Shown here: in pieces, positions 46,381 through 54,857 of the stretch
How the letters are laid out: each line of letters starts with the position of its first letter
Numbering within the stretch: the first letter of the stretch is position 1
Origin: Bacteroidales bacterium
GTDB lineage: Bacteria; Bacteroidota; Bacteroidia; Bacteroidales; UBA932
Assembly: GCA_017502125.1 (NCBI GenBank)
Contig: JAFVVN010000042.1
Location: 1 to 54,857, forward strand
Direction of reading: 5' to 3'
Length of the DNA stretch: 54,857 bases
Program-made: the position numbers and the translations under genes
The notes under the pieces: model-generated
What the model was told of the DNA's origin: nothing
What the model saw: only the letters and a program-made list of their open reading frames with translations
Database searches by the model: none

Positions 46381-47139
46381 ATGAAAAGATATCTTTACAT
46401 ATCGGTTTTCATCAGCCTTCTGTTTCCGGCAGTCGTACTCGCTCAGAAGGTGGATGACCGTGTATATGCTCCCATCCCTATTCACGGAAATGACAAGCCG
46501 GAGGAATTACATCCGGATACTCTGCCGCATATAATTCCCATAGTCCTGCCCTCAGACATATTCATTCCCACAGACCGCCTCAAGGGTCTGACCCCATGGA
46601 ACTCCGCTCCGATAACCCGTCCGACTATACTTTATCATCCCATACACGGCTTTCCGGGAAGCATAGGCTTCGGGCAGTACATGCTGCAGCATCCTGACAA
46701 GTTCTTCTCCACCCTGGAAGGATATAATTCCATCAATGTGCCGCAGCTTTTCCTGACACGGCAGATGATCCTTGGAAACACCTTCAGACTGGGACGCAAT
46801 GTGTATTACCTTTCCGGAATCATGTACGGAGCGCAGATGGGAGTGATGGGGAACAACTGGGGAATGGGAACCAGAGAAGGATTCATCTGGAACCCGAGCA
46901 CCCTGGTTTCGATAGTGATATGGACTCAGCAGTTCCAGTCAGTCAGCGTCTATACCCCTGTGATCATCCCCGACATGGACGGCAGCGGTGCGGCAATAAC
47001 AATGCCTGCAACCCCTGAGGTGTTCTCCTTTGGAGTGCAGGCAAACTTTGTGGCAGGGGAATTCATAATAGGAGTGGGGACCTCAGTGGCTCCTGTCCCG
47101 TTCCAGAAGAGGAAACACTCCGAATTCCGCTATAAGTAG
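46381..47139 (+). CDS. Hypothetical secreted protein
   Basis: A 252-residue protein with a signal peptide (MKRYLYISVFISLLFPAVVL, cleavage near AQK at about 22). I recognise no family. The mature part starts with a proline- and histidine-rich stretch. It ends with glycine-rich, hydrophobic strands (FGVQANFVAGEFIIGVGTSV) that could be outer-membrane strands or a periplasmic beta domain. The last ten bases overlap the convergent peptidase gene. Conservation among relatives would show whether it is a real protein; the signal and even codon use favour that. Confidence 0.75.
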   Translation: MKRYLYISVFISLLFPAVVLAQKVDDRVYAPIPIHGNDKPEELHPDTLPHIIPIVLPSDIFIPTDRLKGLTPWNSAPITRPTILYHPIHGFPGSIGFGQYMLQHPDKFFSTLEGYNSINVPQLFLTRQMILGNTFRLGRNVYYLSGIMYGAQMGVMGNNWGMGTREGFIWNPSTLVSIVIWTQQFQSVSVYTPVIIPDMDGSGAAITMPATPEVFSFGVQANFVAGEFIIGVGTSVAPVPFQKRKHSEFRYK

Positions 47140-49154
47140 TCTTCGAAATACATCGTGATCTTGTCGTGCAGATGCACCCTGTCCTTTCCGCTGACATTGT
47201 GCTCGTGGCAAGGATAAGGGAAATAGTCCACCTGGACATTGTTCTTCACGCATTCGCGGACAAAGCTCAGGCTGTGCTCCCAAAGGACCACAGGATCGAT
47301 GGCTCCCTGGCATATAAGCAGCTTGCCTTTCAGGTCCTTGGCCTTGTTGATGAGGCTGGTCAGGGCATATCCCTCAGGATTGACGTCAGGATGGTCCATA
47401 TACCTTTCTCCATACATCACCTCGTACCATTTCCAGTCGATCACAGGACCTCCTGCGACAGCCACCTTGAAGATGTCCGGGTAGTTGGTGATCAGAGATA
47501 TTGTCATGAATCCGCCGTAGCTCCAGCCATGCACTCCGATCCTGTCCTTATCTACGTATGGCAGCTGCATGAGCATCTTCACGCCTTCCATCTGGTCAGC
47601 CATCTCAGCCTGGCCGCACTGCCGGTGGATAGCCTTTTCGAATTCAGCTCCACGGTTCTGTGTGCCGCGGTTATCCTGGACATAGACCAGATATCCTCTC
47701 TGAGCCATGTACATCTCCCATCTGCGAAGTTCGCCGGTGAAGGTGTTGCGGACCATCTGCGAGTGCGGACCTCCATAGACATAGACAATCACAGGATATT
47801 TCCTTGATGGGTCGAAGTCCTTCGGCTTGATGAGGCGGTAGTAGTTGTCGAACCTGCCGTCCGCACTCTTCACTGTGCCGAGGGTGATTTCGGTATATGC
47901 ATGGTCCAGAGTCGGGTCGGCGGCGGTGAGAATGTTTCTCACAGTCTTTCCGTCTGAGGTGCAGAGGTCAGTCACACGCGGAGTGGTCAGACTGCTCCAG
48001 GAATCGGTGAAATGACGGCAGTCCGGACTCATCCGGATCTCATGCCAGCCGGTCTCATGCGTCAGCCTTTCCGGCTTTCCGAACTTCCATCCGGCAGCAT
48101 TTTTCTTCACTCTGATCCTGAAGAGGTGGTTCTCGACAGGGGATACCTCGGCAGAGGTGTACCATACATATTTGCCATCGTTCTCGACATATGTCACGTC
48201 TGCATCTGTGCAGGTCAGGCGCTGCAGCCTGCCCTCCATGTTGCAGAGGTAGAGGTTGCGGAATCCGTCACGGTTGTCAGTGCGGTAGATGAAGGTGTCG
48301 TTGCTGCCCTTGAGGAACCACACCGGATCCTGCGGCTCGACGTATCTGTCGTTGTCTTCGGTCAGTATGGTCCTGATGAAATCTCCTGTAGCAGCGTCAT
48401 ACGCATTGAGCTTCAGGTGCTTCTGGCTTCTGTCAAGAACCTGGATGAGCACCTTGGATGCGTCCGGAGTCCATGTGATGTTGGTCAGATATCTGTCATA
48501 TCCGAAGTCTTCAGCCTTGACATACACCGTCTTGCCGCTTGCCAGATCATATATTCCCAGCTGAACGTTCTCCGAATCCATTCCGGCCATAGGATATTTG
48601 ATCTCCCTGAGCGATCCTGTCCTTGTGGTGATGTCCAGAAGCGGGAATGTGGTCACCCTGCTTTCGTCCTTGCGGTAGAAGGCAAGGCGAGTGCTGTCCG
48701 GTGCCCAGAATATTCCGTCTTCTATGCCGAACTCGTTCCTGCTGACGAACTGGCCGTAGGTGATCTGCTGGTCTTCGCTGACTGCAACCGGAATCTTCGA
48801 GCCGTCCTTCTGACTCAGGTACAGGCTCTGACCTTCCGTGTAGGCTCTAAGCTTCGGCGCAGATGCCATATAGGCACTCGTATCACCGGTCGCAATGTCA
48901 TATGTCATCCATCTGCCGTCCATCAGAACAGTCAGGTGTCCGTTTCCGTTCCAATGCTCCCAGAGTCTTTCAGGAGAGAGTCTGCGGGAGAGAATGGTCT
49001 CTTCCATGGTGAGAATCTTTCCCGATGCGTCGTTTGCAGGCCTTACCGAGAATGCACCAGGAATCTCCTGTGCGCCGAGAGCCCATGAAAGGGATAGCGC
49101 CAATATCAATGTCATTATCTTCATCTTATCAAAGATTTTCATATTCGTTTTCAT
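47130..49154 (-). CDS. Dipeptidyl-peptidase IV-like serine peptidase (S9)
   Basis: The 674-residue exported peptidase starts at 49154 (MKTNMKIFDKMKIMTLILAL). A -7 element at 49173-49180 shows that the ATG at 49175 lies too far upstream. A signal follows (cleavage near GAQ at about 29). An eight-bladed propeller comes next (about 40-400), then the catalytic domain with the nucleophile GWSYGG, the acid near GAIDPVVLWEHS and the histidine in PCHEHNVSGKD. The order matches S9B DPP4, which removes Xaa-Pro dipeptides. No transmembrane anchor besides the signal is seen. Activity is inferred from motifs. Confidence 0.92.
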   Translation of the reverse strand: MKTNMKIFDKMKIMTLILALSLSWALGAQEIPGAFSVRPANDASGKILTMEETILSRRLSPERLWEHWNGNGHLTVLMDGRWMTYDIATGDTSAYMASAPKLRAYTEGQSLYLSQKDGSKIPVAVSEDQQITYGQFVSRNEFGIEDGIFWAPDSTRLAFYRKDESRVTTFPLLDITTRTGSLREIKYPMAGMDSENVQLGIYDLASGKTVYVKAEDFGYDRYLTNITWTPDASKVLIQVLDRSQKHLKLNAYDAATGDFIRTILTEDNDRYVEPQDPVWFLKGSNDTFIYRTDNRDGFRNLYLCNMEGRLQRLTCTDADVTYVENDGKYVWYTSAEVSPVENHLFRIRVKKNAAGWKFGKPERLTHETGWHEIRMSPDCRHFTDSWSSLTTPRVTDLCTSDGKTVRNILTAADPTLDHAYTEITLGTVKSADGRFDNYYRLIKPKDFDPSRKYPVIVYVYGGPHSQMVRNTFTGELRRWEMYMAQRGYLVYVQDNRGTQNRGAEFEKAIHRQCGQAEMADQMEGVKMLMQLPYVDKDRIGVHGWSYGGFMTISLITNYPDIFKVAVAGGPVIDWKWYEVMYGERYMDHPDVNPEGYALTSLINKAKDLKGKLLICQGAIDPVVLWEHSLSFVRECVKNNVQVDYFPYPCHEHNVSGKDRVHLHDKITMYFEDYL

Positions 49155-49172
49155 GCCTTGAAGTTTGAAGAG

Positions 49173-49180
49173 CAAATATA
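49173..49180 (-). promoter_or_regulatory. -7 promoter element of the DPP4-like gene
   Basis: TATATTTG on the minus strand, 18 bp before the chosen ATG at 49154 and overlapping the upper in-frame ATG at 49175, so it decides the start. It lies just downstream of the stop of the gene at 49185-49514. Confidence 0.5.
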
Positions 49181-49184
49181 ACCA

Positions 49185-49514
49185 TTATTCCAGGATTCCT
49201 GCACAATGCAGCAAGGCAATGAACGGGCTCTGCTGTCGTTTTATATATGGTTTGACGTTTCCAGTGTTGATTTCTTCCCATCCTCTGACAGTATCGTATG
49301 CAGCCATAAAGTCCTTCCCGGTGAGATACTCTCCTTTTTCAGCTCTCTTGGTTCCTGGGGTTCCGCCTTTGAGGAAAAGGCAGCTGCCCACGAATGTGGC
49401 ATTGAATGTCTTTCCTGTCACAGTGGTGATTTCCTTATGCCCTTTGACGTATTCCACCACTATTTCCCATGCCTGGGCTCCGTCGAGGTGTCTGTATTCG
49501 TTCCTTATCTTCAT
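49185..49514 (-). CDS. Small hypothetical protein
   Basis: A 109-residue soluble protein of unknown family. It has no signal or membrane helix. It looks like a compact alpha/beta domain: a tryptophan-containing helix (DGAQAWEIVVEYVKGHKE), a strand pair (FNATFVGSCLFLKGG) and a basic, serine-rich end. A -7 element TACATTTG on the minus strand (49547-49554) lies 33 bp before the start. Its stop is next to the DPP4-like promoter. Function cannot be named. Confidence 0.65.
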   Translation of the reverse strand: MKIRNEYRHLDGAQAWEIVVEYVKGHKEITTVTGKTFNATFVGSCLFLKGGTPGTKRAEKGEYLTGKDFMAAYDTVRGWEEINTGNVKPYIKRQQSPFIALLHCAGILE

Positions 49515-49619
49515 AAAAAATCAAGAATCAGTTGTGAATTCTTCTTCAAATGTAAGCATAACTTGTCATATAGGAAAATATCTGAATAATAAGTATATTA
49601 GCGAAATAAATATGCGTAT

Positions 49620-51680
49620 ATGAAAAGGATCACTCTGTTTCTTATATCTTTTCTTGCCAGCCTTGTCTGGGTTCAGGCGCAAGAAGCTGAAAGACAGTGT
49701 TTTGGAAATTGGGAGGCGAACAAATATTCCATGTTCATCCATTTTGGCCTGTATTCTCATCTCGGGGGAGTATGGGAAGGAGAACCGGTGCGTCGCGGAT
49801 ACAGCGAACAGATACAGTCTTTTGCCGGAATCTTTTCGGACTGGTATGCCGGGACTGCCTGTGAGTTCGAACCTGTGAATTTCGATGCGGACAGTATTGC
49901 TGTCCTTGCCAGGAATGCAGGAATGCGTTCCATAGTCTTCACCTCAAAGCACCATGACGGCTTCTGCATGTATGATACAGAAACGACTTCCTACAACAGT
50001 ACGGATATGCTTCGTGAGGGTCGTGACTTCGTGAAGGAACTCTCGGAAGCCTGCGGCAGACACGGGCTGAACTTTGGGCTTTATTTTTCATTGATAGACT
50101 GGAACTTCCCTCATGCCTATCCGATTTCCAGTCATAATGCAGACTTCATCACGAAGGAACATCACGAGTTCAACAAATCTCAGGTGAGGGAACTCTTGAC
50201 GGGATATGGCCGGATTTCAGAATTGTGGTTCGACATGGGCTCGCTTGAACCTTGGCAGAGTCAGGAACTGTATGATCTGGTCAAGTCGCTCCAGCCCGAC
50301 TGCATGGTAAGCGGACGTCTGGGAAATGATGTATATGACTTTGCTGTCATGGCCGACAACAAGCTTCCTCAGACCGCACTCCATGCTCCATGGCAGAGTG
50401 CAGCTTCAATGTTTCCCGAGACCTGGAGCTACCGCAGCTGGCAGGAAAGAGGAAATGTCGCCGACAAGGTTGCAGAAAAGTTGAGAAGCCTTGTCAAGGT
50501 CGTCTCGCACGGAGGAAACTATCTGCTGAACATAGGCCCTGCATCTGACGGAAGCATAGTCCCTTTCGAGCGGGAGGTCCTTCTTCAGATGGGAAAATGG
50601 CTTGAGACCAACGGAAAGGTTCTATATGAAACAGATGCCTCGCCTTTCGCGGAAGATTTTTCATGGGGAGATGTGACTGTGAAAGGAAATCTGATGCATC
50701 TTATCCTCACAGGGACATGTCCCGGGACATCATATATCGAGCTGCCTGTAAAAGGAATGACCCTCATCGGTTCCGAAGGAGCACGGGCTGAGATGAAAGG
50801 GGGGAAGTGTGTGGTGGAAGTCGGACCTGAAATGTATTCTGACGGGACAGATATAAAGGTTGTCACCTTGGAATTTGACCGCCCATTTGACAGGCTCTCT
50901 TCTGTAAGACCCCATCCTCAGAATTCATGGCTTTCCTGGGCTGAGGCTGTTCCCCACTATAGCTATTCCTGTTTTGACTATTATAGCAACTATCGGAGCA
51001 CAGTCGCCTATGGATGGGATGTAGATATCAGAAAGCCTGTGGACGAAATAGAGGTCCTGTATACGCCAGATGAAGAGGGACGTGAGGTGATTCTGGAAAT
51101 CGATGATATCCGGATGAAGGTTTTGCTATCATCAGAGAAGCTTGTAGGAACATCAGCCGAGGTGTCAATGAGGGAAAGCCGATACACCGGACTCAGAGGC
51201 GGGGTGTTCGATGGCCCGTCTTCCTGGGATGGGGTGGACATCTCATCCATGCCGGTTTCGGCCTCTATGGTGGAATCCCCAGTGAGACCGTTCTCCAACT
51301 GTCTGATGGCGTTCGGACTCCATGCCTCCAAGCCTGGGCTTCATATGTTTGATGTGACAGCAGGCAATGGGGTGGAAGTGGTCGTGAACGGAAGAGTGCA
51401 GACAAAACATCTCAATCCGTACCGTACGGTGAAAAAGACAGAAAAAATCCTTATTAACCTTCCTGCAGGGGATAATCAGGTGCTGGTGAGATTCTATAAC
51501 CGATTTGAAGACAGGCTTTCATGCGGAATGGAGCCGTCTGCAGCGCAGGATATGCACTATGTCAAGGTGCAGCTTCCAAGACGTCTGGAGAGAGGACGGA
51601 GGCATGTGAACATATATGCCGCAGACAAGGGTTCAGTCCATGCAGACTGCATGCTGCACAATCTTCGCATCCGTCTTTGA
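49620..51680 (+). CDS. Alpha-L-fucosidase, GH29
   Basis: The 686-residue exported enzyme has a signal (MKRITLFLISFLASLVWVQA, cleavage near residue 20). The GH29 catalytic barrel covers about 25-340: SMFIHFGLYS (His 41), TSKHHDGFCMYD (His 111-112), and the nucleophile aspartate in ELWFDMG (Asp 205). A C-terminal beta part follows with an F5/8-like segment near 450-560 and a final beta domain. The enzyme removes fucose from host or plant glycans in the periplasm or outer membrane. It stands alone, without a SusCD pair. The acid/base residue was not assigned. Confidence 0.92.
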   Translation: MKRITLFLISFLASLVWVQAQEAERQCFGNWEANKYSMFIHFGLYSHLGGVWEGEPVRRGYSEQIQSFAGIFSDWYAGTACEFEPVNFDADSIAVLARNAGMRSIVFTSKHHDGFCMYDTETTSYNSTDMLREGRDFVKELSEACGRHGLNFGLYFSLIDWNFPHAYPISSHNADFITKEHHEFNKSQVRELLTGYGRISELWFDMGSLEPWQSQELYDLVKSLQPDCMVSGRLGNDVYDFAVMADNKLPQTALHAPWQSAASMFPETWSYRSWQERGNVADKVAEKLRSLVKVVSHGGNYLLNIGPASDGSIVPFEREVLLQMGKWLETNGKVLYETDASPFAEDFSWGDVTVKGNLMHLILTGTCPGTSYIELPVKGMTLIGSEGARAEMKGGKCVVEVGPEMYSDGTDIKVVTLEFDRPFDRLSSVRPHPQNSWLSWAEAVPHYSYSCFDYYSNYRSTVAYGWDVDIRKPVDEIEVLYTPDEEGREVILEIDDIRMKVLLSSEKLVGTSAEVSMRESRYTGLRGGVFDGPSSWDGVDISSMPVSASMVESPVRPFSNCLMAFGLHASKPGLHMFDVTAGNGVEVVVNGRVQTKHLNPYRTVKKTEKILINLPAGDNQVLVRFYNRFEDRLSCGMEPSAAQDMHYVKVQLPRRLERGRRHVNIYAADKGSVHADCMLHNLRIRL

Positions 51681-51689
51681 ATACATAAT

Positions 51690-51720
51690 TTTGAGGTCTT
51701 GAAGAAAAATGCTATATTTA
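51690..51720 (+). promoter_or_regulatory. Promoter of ndk
   Basis: TTTG (51690-51693) and TATATTTA (51713-51720) are 19 bp apart; the last base differs from TAnnTTTG. It begins right after the fucosidase stop. Confidence 0.6.
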
Positions 51721-51793
51721 CAAAATATCGGATTTGTGTGGCTGTTCGGAGCCTCGAACACAAGGAAATTTAGTTGAACATATAATATTTGTT

Positions 51794-52255
51794 ATGGAAA
51801 GAACATTGGTAATTCTTAAGCCCGGATGCCTCCAGAGAGGACTTGTCGGCGAAGTGATTTCAAGATTTGAGAAAAGAGGTCTCAAGCTCGTAGCCATGAA
51901 GATGGTTCAGCTTGATGAGGAGATTCTTAAGGTTCATTATGCACATCTTCTTGACAGGCCATTCTTCCCTTGGCTCCGTGACGGTATGATGGCAGCACCG
52001 GTGATTCTCTGCTGCTGGGAAGGATACAGCGCAGTTCAGGTGGTACGTGACATGGCAGGTGCTACAAAGGCGAGCAAGGCTGTTCCAGGCACGATACGCG
52101 GCGATTTCAGCCTCAGCGCACAGGAGAATGTGGTTCACACTTCAGACTCTATCGAGAACGCCGAGATTGAACTCAAGCGCTTCTTCAAGGATGAGGACTA
52201 CTGCGACTACAAGTCACCGCTTGATCCATTCAAGTACGCTCCGGATGAATATTAG
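51794..52255 (+). CDS. ndk: Nucleoside diphosphate kinase
   Basis: The 153-residue enzyme begins at the ATG at 51794 (MERTLVILKPGCLQRGLVGE); an in-frame extension to 51734 starts upstream of any likely leader. The catalytic histidine sits in NVVHTSDS, near residue 115. The binding residues RGLVGEVISRFEKRGLKLV and GTIRGDF are kept. It balances nucleoside triphosphate pools. Its own promoter and terminator bracket it. Confidence 0.95.
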   Translation: MERTLVILKPGCLQRGLVGEVISRFEKRGLKLVAMKMVQLDEEILKVHYAHLLDRPFFPWLRDGMMAAPVILCCWEGYSAVQVVRDMAGATKASKAVPGTIRGDFSLSAQENVVHTSDSIENAEIELKRFFKDEDYCDYKSPLDPFKYAPDEY

Positions 52256-52281
52256 GATATTTCTATGACAATTTAGACTGG

Positions 52282-52318
52282 GCTTGACTGAGATGACAGA
52301 TCAGTCAGGCTCTTTTTT
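52282..52318 (+). terminator. Rho-independent terminator of ndk
   Basis: A ten-base stem (gcttgactga / tcagtcaggc, one G-T pair) with a nine-base loop is followed by about seven T. Confidence 0.8.
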
Positions 52319-52364
52319 ATTTATTTTGCATCGCTAAGACGATAGGTAGTGCAGAGAAGATGAA

Positions 52365-52403
52365 AGACAGGCAGACTCGGTCTGATACCAGGTCTGCCTG
52401 TCT
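52365..52403 (-). terminator. Hairpin terminator candidate of the V-ATPase operon
   Basis: Perfect 12-base arms (agacaggcagac and its complement, 52365-52376 and 52392-52403) lie 23 bp after the K subunit gene. On the minus strand the stem is followed by ttcatcttctctg, a weak T-run, so it may end or protect the transcript. Confidence 0.55.
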
Positions 52404-52425
52404 TGTAGAGTATTGCAGGTTTCGA

Positions 52426-54720
<2,295 letters not shown>

Positions 54721-54731
<11 letters not shown>

Positions 54732-54857
54732 TGTTCTGCTCCTCCTCTTCTTCTAAAGCATGTCTGCTCTTCACGATCTTGGAAGCTGCCTTGGAGAGGT
54801 TCTCCTCGTCTTCCATATATCGTTTGATCTTTCTGATTGCCTCCTGATATCCAGGGA
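54721..54857 (-). CDS. atpD: V-type ATP synthase subunit D, partial (C-terminus only)
   Basis: The last 44 codons are visible, from a PGYQEAIRKIKRYMEDEENL segment through SKIVKSRHALEEEEEQNND to a TAA at 54721-54723. The helix with Lys/Arg and the EDEEN pattern match the C-terminal end of the V-ATPase D (rotor shaft) subunit, and gene order D-I-K supports this. The start lies beyond the window. The symbol is tentative, because atpD also names the F-type beta subunit. Confidence 0.7.

Noticed and set aside
48012-49088. Plus-strand open frame of 358 codons
   Set aside because: Antisense to the DPP4-like gene, cysteine- and arginine-rich with no domain pattern.

Overview
This window reads as ordinary chromosome of a gut-type Bacteroidales (phylum Bacteroidota). 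The supporting signs are promoters of the TTG / TAnnTTTG type, ECF sigma / FecR / TonB-dependent receptor sets, DUF4249 and BACON-type lipoproteins, a type-B L31 protein, a single-chain serine dehydratase, a V-type ATPase and a GH29 fucosidase. Genus cannot be fixed from this stretch. No rRNA, phage, insertion sequence or CRISPR array was seen.

Region 1 (1-8130, minus strand) is one transport operon in the order TolC-like channel, MacA/HlyD-like adaptor, FtsX-type permease, MacB/LolD-type ATPase, second FtsX-type permease (cut by the window edge). A 150-bp inverted-repeat-bounded element sits between the channel and adaptor genes. Region 2 (8131-14290, plus) is a divergent trans-envelope signalling and uptake unit: ECF sigma factor, FecR anti-sigma factor, TonB-dependent receptor with an N-terminal STN signalling domain, DUF4249 lipoprotein and a second lipoprotein, closed by a strong terminator. 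Region 3 (14295-18225, plus) starts a second sigma unit. Its sigma gene overlaps a gene for a protein with a cytoplasmic head, one membrane helix, an acidic linker and a C-terminal outer-membrane barrel, which is the layout of dual-membrane-spanning (Dma-type) anti-sigma factors. A BACON-like lipoprotein and a YfbK-like von Willebrand lipoprotein follow.

Region 4 (18273-25552) carries a second TonB-dependent receptor with a calycin-like lipoprotein, trmO, an alpha/beta hydrolase, a LuxR-type regulator, tRNA-Glu(CTC), a DUF486 membrane protein, a DUF1343/NamZ-type gene with a structured leader, and rpmE2. Region 5 (25551-28568, minus) is ftsE - nth - a large RluA-family synthase with overlapping or nearly touching ends. 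Region 6 (28651-43363, plus) is mostly housekeeping: a TPR protein and plugless barrel pair, gyrB, a PgpH-like 7TM-HD phosphodiesterase, tig, clpP, clpX, an M20 dipeptidase and pyrF. A 178-bp element with perfect 25-bp terminal inverted repeats lies before pyrF.

Region 7 (43421-54857) starts with an AT-rich toxin-antitoxin-like pair whose promoter overlaps a perfect palindrome. It continues with a possible nuclease-fold protein, serine dehydratase, a DPP4-family peptidase, two orphan genes, the GH29 fucosidase, ndk and the 3' end of a V-type ATPase operon (D, I, K). The V-ATPase K subunit retains residues that match a Na+ site. The items most worth a second look are the Dma-type sigma module, the toxin-antitoxin pair with its operator, the leader of the NamZ gene and the two related intergenic elements.
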